Shown: positions 46,567 to 57,159 of the stretch, piece after piece
Layout of the letters: the number at the start of each line of letters is the position of its first letter
Position numbering within the stretch: the stretch's first letter is position 1
Source: Chaetoderma sp. LZ-2023a
Taxonomy: Eukaryota > Mollusca > Caudofoveata > Chaetodermatida > Chaetodermatidae
DNA: 64,000 nucleotides
Direction: 5' to 3'
Assembly (NCBI GenBank): GCA_034401795.1
Contig: CM067360.1
Location: 53,555,768 to 53,619,767 of the forward strand
Notes under the pieces: generated by a model
The model's input: only the letters and a program-made list of their open reading frames with translations
Told to the model about the DNA's origin: nothing
The model's database searches: none
Translations under genes and position numbers: made by a program

Positions 46567-47379
46567 TGGCGTCGGAGCAGCATCACTCTATATGTACTCT
46601 GACTGTTTCCGTATGGCTTCTTATAATGTTGTGGATGGCTGAGTGAGGAAAGGGCCAGTTCGGCGTCACTGCTGGTGTATAGGCTGCAGTGAGGGCGTAG
46701 CTGGGGGTAGCAATGCTGATGGAGTTGTCGCCGTTTTTGTGTAAGCTGTATTGTTGTAGACGGCGGCACATATGGGATGACGGATAAGCTCCACCTGTGC
46801 AAGCCATTTCGTGCAATGCTTCATGGGATGTTTTGGTGAAGCACAGAAGAAACAGTGATGCCACCAGAGATGTGCCTTTCCCCGTCTATGTCGGCACTTG
46901 CGAATCCATGAGGCAGAGTGAATCGTTTCTCCTGAGTCGCTGCTGTCTGTGGATGCGGGAGATGATGTTGGATGGGGTGGTGTTCTGCATACCACCAAAG
47001 GACACTGAGAATTTAGTGTCTTGGTGGCGGGACGTGGTGCTTGCAAAAACGTTGTTTCAGCGGACGTGCTACAACCTACCACTGCCGTTTTACATAGGAA
47101 AGAAGGCGTGTTGTGTGCAGAGAAAGAGGGGGATGTCATTGCTGCGGATGGGGGAGGCAACGTAGGCACTGCCACGTGTGAAGCCGTGCATTTGGGTGTC
47201 GGTGTGAAAGCTGATTTTGTTGGATAATGGATGGCCACTGAACGTTGTTGTATGAAGGCCGCAGTTGAGCCGGGAAGCGGATACGGGCACTGAAGTGGCT
47301 CGGTGTAATTCGGTGCCCTTAGGAGTTTGACTGCTTCTCCGGTTGCGATGTACTGTGGTCAGGAGCAGGCGTCGTAGAG
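46567..47379 (-). pseudogene. gag-pro linker with second zinc knuckle (G3)
   Basis: Open frame 47238-46666: Ser/Pro/Thr-rich linker with SFLCKTAVVGCSTSAETTFL, then a basic patch RKCRHRRGKAHLWWH directly followed by CFFCASPKHPMKHC (46854-46813) and KWLAQVELIRHP. The intact CxxC-x4-H-x4-C spacing and its conservation in the divergent G1 mark it as a true second zinc knuckle. Confidence 0.75.
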
Positions 47380-49108
47380 GGAGGTCGGTTAGGACACCGC
47401 TCCCTCCAATGCCCTGGCTGACCGCATCCGAAACAGGTGCTCGGTGGCGGTGCGGTGCCGTGCTGGTGGTGTTTGTTGTCCTAAACGGTGTGGTGGCTAG
47501 GTTGGTGCTAAGTGTCATAACTAAATTGGTAAGTGCAGAGATTTGCTTATTAATCTTGTCTATCCATTCTCTCATGTTGCCGTTGTTGTTGTTGTTTCGC
47601 TGGTTCCCATGCCCGGGGGCCCCATTGTAACTTCCTCAACGGGCATGCCCCCTTCCTCAAGGCGCTTGATTCTGACTGGAATTCTGTACAGCTGGTGGCA
47701 GTGATGTTTGTGTGGCCGGTGTCGATGAACTGGGGGGAGCATTAGGGGGCAGGGTGATAGCTGCACCCTCTATCTCGTTGATAGGATGGAGTTGGCGTCG
47801 GTTACTCTTCTCCCGCCCCAGAAAGTTCTCTATACGAACCGTGGTTGCCGTTAATTGGGCCAAACTCCCGTGGGCGCCTAGAAATAGCTTTTCTTTCAGG
47901 GCGGGTTTACTGCTCAATGCATCGATAAAAGTATCGAGGTGCAAATGGATCATGCCCTCCGTATTGGTGCTCGGATATGTGTGGGTAACTAGCCTCCTGA
48001 TTCGCCTAGCTAACTCGGGAAGAGTTTCTCCCGCGCGTCGTCGGAGATTCTTTCATTGAAGATGACTGGTTTCTCCGTGATCTGTGTCCCCAAATCGCTC
48101 CGTCAATGCTCGTTCCAATTGTGTGTAGGTGGGTGTATAGTCAGTTCCATGATCTACAAGAACTTGAAGGGCTTTTCCGGAAAGCTTTGCGGCGATATAT
48201 TCACACATTTGCTGATCATTCCAGCGGGTAGCCCAACTTATTATCTCGAACTGTATTTTATAATTGGTCCAGTCATTCTCCCCACTAAACTCGGGAGGGA
48301 GGATGACTCAGCCAAGACTGCGGGAAGAATGAAGTGGCTCAAATCTGGGTGGTGCGGGTATCTGGGAATCTGACGAATATGCGGAGGCTGGTCGTGGTGC
48401 AGGTGGCGGTGGTGTTGGTGCTTCCCGTCGATGCAGAGGAGCTAGGACATGCATACTCCAATTTAATGAGTCTGCCACGGTTGTAGAGCCATAGACCAGC
48501 ATTGGTCTATGGACGGGAGGCGGATTGTTTTGAAGATTACGCGGTCATTCTACCCGAGATGAGGACTGATATTCCTCATATGGTGGTGGTGTAATCGGCT
48601 GACGGTCATGATGTGTTGCGTGACTGACATACCGGCGAAATGGTGGTGCCGATTCCTCCCAATGAAGCCGCGGTGTTCCCCTCAAATATATTGTTGCACT
48701 TGAGGGGGGTGTTGCGGGAGGTTGTCTATATTGTGGATTATCACCCGGCCAAATAGTCTCTGTAGATGACACAGGTGACCGATAGTAGTCTGAAGGGCTA
48801 TTGAGATGCCGTAATCGGGTCTTTGTCTGGGTCATCCACGATTCGGCCCTGTTGGTGGTGGCTTGTCGCGGATGTCCGATATTGTTCTTAACTCTGTTCC
48901 CGCTTGTGAGGCATCCCGAAAGGTGCCGTCGCCAACAGGCGAAAACAGGTTATAGTGCGCGGTTGTTGATTCTGCTGAATTTCTGGCATAGTCGGTGAGC
49001 ATGTGAGCTGAAAATCTAACGTATGATGCTACCTCTTGATCGAGGGAGTCGTCGCTGAATAGAGAAGGTATTGAGCTAAGCTCACTCTATGGTGTGGGCG
49101 TGAGTTCG
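47380..49108 (-). pseudogene. gag polyprotein of G3
   Basis: Starts mid-gag at 49108. Recognisable parts: a Pro/Tyr-rich region (48835-48545, PPFRRYVSHATHHDRQPITP), a capsid domain (48270-47800) including IHLHLDTFIDALSSKPALKE and RIENFLGREKSNRRQ, a Gly/Asn/Thr-rich linker and a complete CCHC knuckle CFGCGQPGHWRERC at 47435-47394. The knuckle is intact here, unlike in G1 (His to Pro) and G2 (stop). Frame shifts near 48545, 48060 and 47650. Confidence 0.82.
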
Positions 49109-49201
49109 ATCTATGTGAGCCCCCTTGATCCAACGTTCGCCACCGTGCACACACTCTACATGGTGTATGTGTACGCCTCTGTTTCTCGACCCATACTCGA
49201 T

Positions 49202-50070
49202 TCAATGAGTAGCCGCTGAACTGGATGGTTGGGCTGGATAGAAGGCTTTCTCATATGCAGACTGTGGCGCCTCAACCTTCTCACCAGGACACATGATTGT
49301 TATTTTGCCGCCTGTACAGTGATCAGCGTGGCATTGAAGATTGCATGCCTGTGTAAACCTCTGCTGACAGTGACTGCAGACTAGTGTATGTGCCAGCTTG
49401 GAGATGTTCTTGATGTAGAAGGCGTGGTGGTCCCACACTCCGATGGTCATGGTGCCACGGTAGTGAGTCGCTTGCCTGATCAAGTGCCAGGTGCCCTCTT
49501 TGGTTGGTTCATACACGTGAATCCCGATCTTGGTGAAGAATTCTACCTTGTCCAGCTGATCCAGCGAGTTCTTGCGGACATCAGGTACCGTTTTGCCATA
49601 GAACTGTGTGGCAAGCTCTCATGCAGGAGCTGTACTTCTATCAGCTCTCGCTCCTCGGTGGACTTCTAGACATCTCCAGAGACACATGTTGTCCCTGTAG
49701 GTGTCGAGGGCAGTCATACTCTTCTTCTGTCATAGCCGGTCTGGGAGGGGGCCTGTCCCAAGCAGAGGTTGGCGGTCGATGACAGCCCTGACCTCAACGT
49801 TGATTGATCGAACGAAAGCCCACTTGGTGTTCGGTCGATCGATATTGTCTGTGTCGAGGCGGGTTTGCTCTCTTGTTGCCACTCAGTCCTGAGCTGCTCC
49901 TATCGTGTTCAGCCACAGGCTCCCTGGAGCATTCTTGTGGAAGAGCATCACCCTACCGTCTTCGATATGACGGGTGCAATAGGTATGGGTGTAGCACAGA
50001 GGTAGAAGGCATTCTGGACTGTCTGCTGGATCTTTTCCATGATCTGGCCTGTGAGGTCTCCTTCTAGACC
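49202..50070 (-). pseudogene. Polinton/adintovirus-like DNA polymerase B, N-terminal relic
   Basis: Minus strand: frame-shifted blocks ALDTYRDNMCLWRCL, VRKNSLDQLDKVEFF, GIHVYEPTKEGTWHL and, in the open frame 49516-49202, HAFYIKNISKLAHTLVCSHC, RFTQACNLQCHADHC and KVEAPQSAYEKAFYP. A CxxC...H....C finger followed by a 'P.S.YEKAFYP' block is characteristic of the N-terminal part of protein-primed PolB of Polinton/Maverick elements and the related adintoviruses. Exonuclease and polymerase motifs are not present, and several stops interrupt it, so this is a small fossil fragment. Assigned from recalled family pattern, not from a search. Confidence 0.65.
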
Positions 50071-50329
50071 TCTGCAGAATGTCTATCAGCTGTTTGAGCT
50101 ACATGATGATGATAATAATTTAAGTGATGTTGTTTCTTCCGTGTCTATGTCCGATCAAATCAACTCAATCTTCTTCCTCAGTAAGTGTATCATTGCATGT
50201 CTGACAATGTCTCGATCTGTATGTAGATTTTAAGCCAATAAATATTATGATTCTGTAAATGGGACAAATCGTTCCGAGGCGAATCAACTTGGTACGAAAC
50301 GTCACTGGGACTGCCTCGCAAGAACAGAA
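50071..50329. other. spacer
   Basis: Short GAT/AAT run at 50105; first copy of a GCGAATC..TTGGTACGAA block (50278-50303), whose second copy lies at 50813-50838. Confidence 0.4.
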
Positions 50330-50713
50330 CGAATCGACTCATATGAAAAATGGAACAAGCCATGTATTAAGTATAGAAAATTGAGTGGTGATGCCATTGA
50401 AGTGTTTAACATATTAAAAGGGATATATGACAGTGAAGTCACTGCAGCCATGCTGGAGCTGGCAACATACACCAACAAGGGCTCACAATTTAAAGCCATA
50501 AAGAAGAGGCCCAGACTAGATCTAAGAAAATATGCATTTACAAACGAAGTGGTGGGAATGTGGAATGGTTTACTGGAAGAACTAATAAATGCTGAAACAG
50601 TGTTTGCATTTGAGGTTGGGTGGGATGCTTTAATTTTGGCAGAATCTAGAGGTGAAATCCGATTTAAAAGCAGACCACAAGTCGCCAGCAAGTCAAATGA
50701 AATGAAAATTTAA
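50330..50713 (+). pseudogene. CR1-like LINE C-terminal fragment (LINE-5)
   Basis: A 110-codon frame reading GDAIEVFNILKGIYDSEVTA, RLDLRKYAFTNEVVGMWNGL and LEELINAETVFAFE, the post-RT C-terminal segment of CR1-type LINEs, like the end of LINE-2 (RGDMIETYKIIHDKYDPEV, LPEEVINALTVKTFE). Different subfamily from LINE-2 by sequence. Ends in stop at 50711; nothing upstream of it belongs to the RT. Confidence 0.78.
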
Positions 50714-51059
50714 GCTAAAGAAAAAGGAATGTGTGGACGAAGTGGCAATAAATGCCTGAGTCCATAATACCATCCTAAGAAGTTCTAAGAAATTACAGAC
50801 GAATTGTATCGAGCGAATCGTCCTTGGTACGAACCGTCCCGGCCCTTCCAAAAGCTGCTTACAGGATAATTTTATAAATATTTATCGGATGTCGTCGCCT
50901 GACAATTAGCTCATGATTAAATGTTAGATTATTGAAATGTCAACGTGTTTATTTATCACTATCAGTCCCTGAATCTGAATCTTGTTTCTTTGTTTGAGAC
51001 GACAATTTCAGACATTATACAGATGTGTGTAAATTTATTAAAGTGTAACCAATGTCAAC
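50714..51059 (+). promoter_or_regulatory. region upstream of the host exon
   Basis: Would contain promoter and 5' UTR of the gene starting at 51060. No TATA box at a convincing distance. The context at the start, AACCAATGTCAACATGG, has G at +4 and A at -3, a good animal initiation context. Confidence 0.35.
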
Positions 51060-51409
51060 ATGGAGCTTAGAAAGTGTCTACTGTTGCTTGTGCTGTTTGT
51101 ATTGTTAACAGCTTGTACTGTTTTTGCTAAAGATCCGTCTTCTGAATCTGATGTCACTGTGACACATGATCAGCTAGATAACACTCCTGTTCAAAATAAT
51201 GTACCGCAGCATAGTCCAATACAAGCATGTGCTAATGACACTAATAATGCAAGTGCTACATGCCATAATGATAAAGACGGAACCGACGTGGACGTTCATG
51301 GTTCCGGTATATTTAGCAATTTGGACAGCGGGATGATGATGCGATCATTTTATGTCTTACTCGGTGTCACATCAATAGTCGTGCTTTACTTCGTTGTCCG
51401 TGCAGTTCG
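51060..51409 (+). CDS. FAM174-like single-pass membrane protein, exon 1
   Basis: The only convincing host coding exon. Residues 1-23 (MELRKCLLLLVLFVLLTACT...) form a signal peptide. Residues about 24-92 are a polar, Asp/Asn/Ser-rich luminal segment with two N-glycosylation sequons (NDT, NAS). Residues about 95-116 (SFYVLLGVTSIVVLYFVVRA) form a transmembrane helix followed by Arg. The layout and the 'FYVLLG...LYFVVRAVR' block resemble the FAM174 family (DUF1180), small type I membrane proteins. At 51409|51410 the frame meets CG|GTATGT, a good donor site, where the helix ends and the cytoplasmic tail would begin in exon 2. The frame beyond, to a stop at 51449, would be intron. Exon 2 was not found in the window. 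Confidence 0.6.
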
Positions 51410-51603
51410 GTATGTATCAATAACAGTTCTAATTTGTACTAGTTTGTAGAGAGAATGCCGGCTCATACCAGTCAAAATTTGGCAGGACTTTCCCATTTTT
51501 CAAATAGGTTGATTGATGGATTTGTTCCATTTTTTAAGGACTTATCATACCCAGATTTATTTGAGCTTAAATACCCGTACTTATTTGAGCTCAAATCAAT
51601 TAC
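51410..51603 (+). other. presumed start of intron 1
   Basis: Follows the GTATGT donor. Contains a duplicated TTTGAGCTYAAAT motif at 51549-51596. The open frame at 51455-51763 runs into the transposon-like repeats and is not credible coding. Confidence 0.4.
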
Positions 51604-51786
51604 GTGCATAAAAAGGGTCTCAGGTGATTTCGGCAGCCGTGTAATTTCGGCAGCCGCAAATACAATTCGTTTTCGGCAGCCTACCGAAACGCAAATATGG
51701 TGCATAAAAAACATTACATTTTCGGCAGCCTCTCACATTATTACATTTTCGGCAGCATGTTAAACATCGTTATGTTGCTGTAAACC

Positions 51787-51990
51787 TTAGGCAGCAACAG
51801 CTTCAGGTCAAATTAGTTTCAAACTACTCAACATACATTGACACTTCCATTATCTAACTTTTACGCTTATATTATAAGTAAGTTTGTGACCATTTTGGAA
51901 CCAATTTAACTAGAGGATGGCGCTGCCTTAGGCAGCAACAGCTTCCAGTCAATTTGGTTTCAAAATACTCGACAGACATTGACACATACA
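51787..51990. repeat. duplicated block CCTTAGGCAGCAACAGCTTC
   Basis: About 62 bp at 51787-51849 is repeated with about 85% identity at 51928-51990; a third, weaker relative (AAGCTGTTGCTGCAG and CCAGTCAAATT) is near 52410-52450. Confidence 0.7.
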
Positions 51991-53707
51991 TTTTATTATT
52001 TTGTGGTAGTAGTAGTAGTAGATCAAATATTACCTGCATGATGATGATGATGTTGTTGATGAAGATTGTCCGATGAAGATTGTTCGATGAAGATTGACAA
52101 AAATGTTTACGTGATTTGTTTTGCAAGAGCGAGAAAGATTTTGAGAAGTAATTATTTCAAAACAATATATGTAGAGAGAATGAGCGTCCAAACTTTACTC
52201 ATGTCGGCTTGCTGTTGTTTCTGATAGCATACGCATCAAACACAAATCAGTTTTTGATATTTCTAAGAAATGCTGTGATTTAAAAAGAACAAAGATCAAG
52301 GTCTTTTGTAAGAAATAAATTATGAGGCCTAATCACATATTTAAAACCTGCATGAAGGGCACCTTTGTCGGGATCTGGTGAATATTTGTATAGTTATTTT
52401 TAACAGAAGCTGTTGCTGCAGATGTCCGTAATAGGATCCAGTCAAATTATTTTCAAAGTATATGTCCAGAAACTTTATTTAGATAGGTGGTCATTTAATG
52501 AATATGTGCGTACACGTTCGTCGCCATGTAATATGGTGAAATCTGAATTTGAATATTTTGAAAATAAATTCCTTGTTAATAAGTAGCATGCGTGTGTGTA
52601 AACTCGCGTTGCTAATCAATACCACTTTATCCACCAGTGTTGAATACCTGTTTCAGTTCAAATTATTATTTTAAATATCCACAATTCCTTTAGATTTATA
52701 TATATGGTCGCGTACGGTGTGACCGCGCGTACAAGGTGCGTGAAATTAAATTTTGTTACAATTAATTAAAATGTTGAATATTTTGAAATGAATTTGTCTG
52801 TTAAAGGATATTTGCTTACTAGGTATGTACGTCATACTGAAAGTAGTTGCTGTGCAAGCGGAATGTGTTGTTCATTCACGCAAGAGATCGCATACATTTT
52901 TGGCGTTAAGATAACAGCAGGGATTATAAACTGAGGACATTGTTATCACCCGCCGAGTCTAGCTAGCATGGGCTTTAATTGCAGGAAATCATTACAATGG
53001 TCGGACTACACACAGACGTGGATTACAAATACACATGTACAATAGAAAGAGCTCTAACCAACCAGCTTTAAGAAACAACGTCAACAAATCAAAATGCACG
53101 TGCAATTGTTGATCGTACTTGTGATTCAGATCGTTTGTTAGTCTGTATTAATCTTTCGACCACTACAGACGTAACATGATAAGAGTTTCTTGCGGACTTT
53201 CGAAATTATTTATATTTTCTAATGAGCATTTCCAAATTTGTTTCAAACATTAGCTATTTGGTAGATCCTAACGAAAATTTGAGGAAATCTACTCCAAGTC
53301 TCAACCCGAAAAATTATTTTCAAAATTATCATTTTCATGTTATACACAAATTACATGATACATTGATTTTCCAAATTGACGTTGCTTTTCAAATATGTTA
53401 AGCCGTAAATATTCTAGAATTTTTAATTTGTTTGCCACAGCCAGTTAATAACACACAATTGAACTAAAAGTTGTATTGATTAGAGGCCAATCACTTTATT
53501 AAAGAAGGATCGATATAGGCCTATGTCTTTATTTCAAAATAACATGAAATTATATTTCACACGTCTTCGTCACGGCGCTTGACTTTCATTGCAGCAACTG
53601 GCTCTTAGTTCGTTTTGCTCTTAGAGTCGGCATGGCTGAAAAAAAAAGCCATAATAAAATTCATCAACCAGCAATTAGCGGTAATTAGCTATGGATTTCA
53701 GTCTATC

Positions 53708-53790
53708 AGAGTCGATATAACAGAAATATATACTATTACTATATAATACACACGTATAGTATTAGTATATATTTCTGTTATATCGACTCT
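53708..53790. repeat. 83-nt near-perfect palindrome (snapback)
   Basis: AGAGTCGATATAACAGAAAT at the left returns as ATTTCTGTTATATCGACTCT at the right; arms of about 36 bp with a single one-base offset around a loop of about 9 nt. Could be a foldback MITE core or a hairpin RNA. Confidence 0.85.
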
Positions 53791-53925
53791 GTTAAAGTGA
53801 CATAGATATATGGTAACATATAGGTAACACAGGGATAACAATAAAACACACACTAATATAGGCTGCCGAAAACGGGCTACCGAAAATGTACTCCCAAGCT
53901 GCCAAAAATGGTTGGCTGCCGAAAT

Positions 53926-54899
53926 GTCTATACACCATAAGAAGCATAATCAAATGGTAATACAATTTTTTACTCAGGCTTTCAACTTGGTATTTGGCAC
54001 TTGGCAGTACAATTTAGCAGTCTGGCTAATCGCACCTCCCCGTCATTGCAACCAGATTGATGTAGTATGTCCATGTCAATGCCTATCTTGTGAAAGTCTG
54101 AGTGCTTGGTAGAGCTGGGCGGTCTGACGGTAGTACCGTGAAGACCGCGGTATACCGTGACCGTTGACATTTCCAAATTCTGTGAATACCGTCCATAATG
54201 TTTGAGCAATATTTGAGAAATATATTCATAAAATCTGACTTTACCACGGGTAAATAAGTGCTAATAGTGCCAAAAATACAGGCATCCCTAACTATTGGCC
54301 GAGTTGAGGTGAAAGGGTCGTCGTAAAAACAAACATCAAGATGTCAATTACAAAATAATGACAGGCAGAATTGTATGTCAAACGTACGTCTTGAAAGTCT
54401 CACGGTAAAATTGCTTAATTTAAAACATCTAAACTCATTCTCTGGCCGTCCGCTGGTAGTAATTACACTATAATATATTCCCTATTCCCGTTTCTATTAT
54501 TTGTAATTTATTACTCCCAGCATTTTGTCACCGAACAAACACACTAGAATAACAAAATAACATACAAACTGCGTGCTATTCAAACACAACAGCAATCTCG
54601 CAAAGACGTATCTGATTGGTTGTTCATGAACTAGACCGCGGGAAAATACTTACTAAGTATTTGCTTGCGCCGTTTTGATCACGTGCTAATTTATTAACAA
54701 CGAGCAAGCGTTGAAGTTATTTTTTATTTTTCTGGCTTGTTTTAAGAAATTTCTTTAAGGATTAAATCCAGTTTAAGTAACAACACCTAAAAATTATAGT
54801 GTTTTAGTTTTTGTAATTCATTTTTCAACTGGCTACATGTCAGAAGTTCGCGGAAATGGTCTTCTGTTCCTTCTTATTAGTAGCTATTAGCTTTAGAGG
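53926..54899. other. non-coding stretch with a possible hAT terminus
   Basis: TAGAGCTGGGCGGTCTGACG at 54111 followed by CGGTAGTACCGTG/CGCGGTATACCG blocks looks like one end of a hAT-type element; the matching right end is not in the window. The rest is AT-rich and unassigned. Confidence 0.35.
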
Positions 54900-54901
54900 G
54901 G

Positions 54902-56472
54902 TTGTTGTTTTCTATGATTGTCAAGGAGTCTATAGAAGAGGCTATTCATTGGAAAGTAGATCCAGGCTTCTGTTCATTGGTTGGATTGTCTGTTTGGATT
55001 CTAATTCTCGATTCGTTCAGTCATTGCCATGGGGTTTTTCTTTCATTTTTAGAAGGAGGAATGAGGGTTAGTCTTATGGATCATCCTCTGGTAGATCTGG
55101 TCGCGGCCTCTCTGAATGCTCAGATCTTCTCTTACATGTCTCCTTTTCCGGACAGTCAAGCCCTGGTGGTGGATGCTCTGTCTCAGTAGTGGACAAGAAT
55201 GTTCGCCTATGCCTTCTCTCGAACAATTTTGATTCAGTTAGTTTTGAAGAGGGTCAAGGATCAGGTTTGGGAAATTCTTCTGATAGCTCCCTTTTGGCCA
55301 AAGAGGATTTGGTTTTTAGACCTTCTAGATTTTCTGGTAGATTTCCCTCTTCTTCCAGTATACCAGGATCTATCTCAAGTAAGAGGTCTTTGCGTGCATC
55401 CAAATCCAATAAATTTTAGTCTGTGTGTCTGGAGAATCTCGAGTCTGAAGTCCTCGAGAATAAGGTTTCTTCTGATCTCAGGAAATTATTGACTCTGCCA
55501 GAAGGGATTCGACCCGTCGAGTTTACAAGGGGCGACTTAAAATTTTAGGTGAATGATGTTCAGACCCAGGTTTCGTGCCCGATTCTGTTTCTATACCCAA
55601 ATTATTAGATTTTTTTATCTTATCTGTTTGATTATTTTCATTTGTCAGTTATTACGTTCAGGGAGTATAGATTTTCTCTGGTGTCATCCCTTCATTGTCT
55701 TCTGTATGCCGATGTCAAGGATACTAAGAATTTTAATAGCTTTATTAGAGGTCTAAGTAATATTCGTCCTCCGATTGCTAAGCCTTTACCTTCCTGGAGT
55801 TTGGCTTTGGTTCTTCAAGTTTTGGCAGGTCGCCATTTTGAACCTATTTCTTCTACCAGTATTAAGCTTTGTTTTGTTTTTAATTGTCAAAGCTGTTTTT
55901 TCTTGTTGCTACAGCCTCTGCTAGAAGGTGTTCAAGAGATTCATGCTCTTTCTGCTGAAAAGGGGGGATTTATAGTTTCAGGAGACGGCTTGGTTTTATA
56001 TCCCAGAAGGAATTTTTTATCTAAAACTCAAACTAACTGCTATCCTGCTAGTCCGATCATTTTAAAATCTTTTTCGTCTGTCGCCATCTGGAAAATTTTG
56101 GTGTCCTATTAGGGCATTAGGAACCTTCAATCAGCGATCAGGTGTTATAAGAGTCGATCCATCTCATTTATGTTTTTCCTACGAGGAAGAGTTATCTAAG
56201 CCGGTCTCAAATTCTTCGATTGTCAGATGGATTTTTGAGACAATAATTAAGCTTTGTTATGAGATAGCCTCACCGGATCAAATTAATCTCTCCCTTATTA
56301 AAGCCGAGGACGTTAGAGGTATGGCTACTTCTTTCGCTCTTTTTTAGGGTTCATCTTTAGAGGAGGTCAGGCAGGTGGCAGGAGGGAAATGGGAATACAC
56401 CTTTACATCCTTTTATCTCAAAGACCAGAGTGCAGCAGCTTCCTTCTTTCGTAACATTTCCACTTTTAACTA
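54902..56472 (+). pseudogene. RH-YR linker and tyrosine recombinase (DIRS B), decayed
   Basis: Frames read LVAASLNAQIFSYMSPFPD, ILLIAPFWPKRIWFLDLLD, GLSNIRPPIAKPLPSWSLAL, EGVQEIHALSAEKGGFIVSG and EDVRGMATSFALF, aligning with A-family blocks VDLFATKENAQIMTYVSPI, LLIAPYWPSRAWFTDLLDLL, NLRPRQPVVIPAWSLSL and HDVRGIAASTAL. The HxxR box reads EDVR, the downstream strand has KWEYTFTSFYLKD with a candidate nucleophile tyrosine. Stops at many places, for example in the middle of the first catalytic region and after SFALF. Inactive. Confidence 0.75.
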
Positions 56473-56748
56473 AAAAAGCCGAAGACTATTTACTAAGCAC
56501 TTCCCACCATTTTCGTTAGGACTCTGCGTCTGTGAGAAATGGTGAGAGTCTTCTTTTGGTTTTTATTTATTTCTTTAAGTTCAAGTTGTTCTTATTTGCT
56601 AATCACGGTGTGATTGAGCTAAATGCACTATTATGTTATGTTATTAACATTGGGATAAGATTGGTTTGATTTTTATCCTGGTTTATTGATTCTCTAATCT
56701 CCTCCCACCTTATGTGGACATGGGGCACTGACCAAATCTACGGGTTTA

Positions 56749-56875
56749 GCAAGTAGTGATTGAACGGTAATGGATGTTTTTGTGGTGTAATAACAACCCC
56801 CCACAGACCCCCCTTGCGGGTTGGTCTGTTGTTTTATTAACCACTATAAAAACATACTTACCATTCAATCACTAC
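56749..56875. repeat. internal complementary region of DIRS B
   Basis: The right half (from CCCCCCACAGACC to CAATCACTAC) is the reverse complement of the right terminal repeat 57160-57242; the left half (AAGTAGTGATTGAACGGTAA to AATAACAA) must mirror the missing left end. Same architecture as family A. Confidence 0.8.
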
Positions 56876-57159
56876 GACCCGGCCTCAGCCACCCCGCGTG
56901 GTAAGATTTGAGAATCAGACTAAATATTTTGCACTTAAATTTAGAAAAGTGAATCTGTTTCCTATTCGGGCTCTAATGCGCGAGCGCGCTTAGCGACAAG
57001 CGTCACTATGAGGTGAGTATAGACTGGTGCCAGTCTATACCTGATGGTAGGCTGGAGATGGGACTCAACCAGTAGCCTGGTTGAGGGTCCATAGGAATAG
57101 GATTAGGCATGGGGAGGTAAAAATCTTATTCTGATAGCAAAATGCAGATAATTGATTTA

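Larger units (their letters stand above)
42353..49108 (-). mobile_element. Gypsy-type LTR retrotransposon G3 (gag to integrase)
   Basis: Minus-strand order: gag from the G2-equivalent position 31792 onward, zinc knuckle (47435-47394), second knuckle (46854-46813), protease, RT, RNase H, integrase with GPY/F-type end and C-terminal extension to about 42353. The 5' edge at 49108 lies in gag, only about 47 bases (in G2 coordinates) from where the inverted segment 34552-38116 stops, so the two together make one nearly complete element in permuted order. Several stops and frameshifts. Confidence 0.88.
51604..53925. mobile_element. putative non-autonomous DNA transposon with TTCGGCAGCC repeats
   Basis: The left 150 bp hold five direct copies of TTCGGCAGC (51634-51760); the right end (53861-53925) holds the same motif inverted (GGCTGCCGAA, with degenerate versions GGCTACCGAA and AGCTGCCAAA). 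Outer blocks GTGCATAAAAA (left) and the complement of GTGTATAGACATTTCGGCAG (right) are similar. Clustered subterminal motifs in opposite orientation at two ends suggest transposase binding sites of a DNA transposon of about 2.3 kb. No transposase ORF and no clear target duplication, so superfamily is open. Confidence 0.45.

Noticed and set aside
51455-51763. Continuation of the membrane protein as a 102-codon ORF
   Set aside because: Different frame, runs through the TTCGGCAGCC array; intron or transposon sequence.
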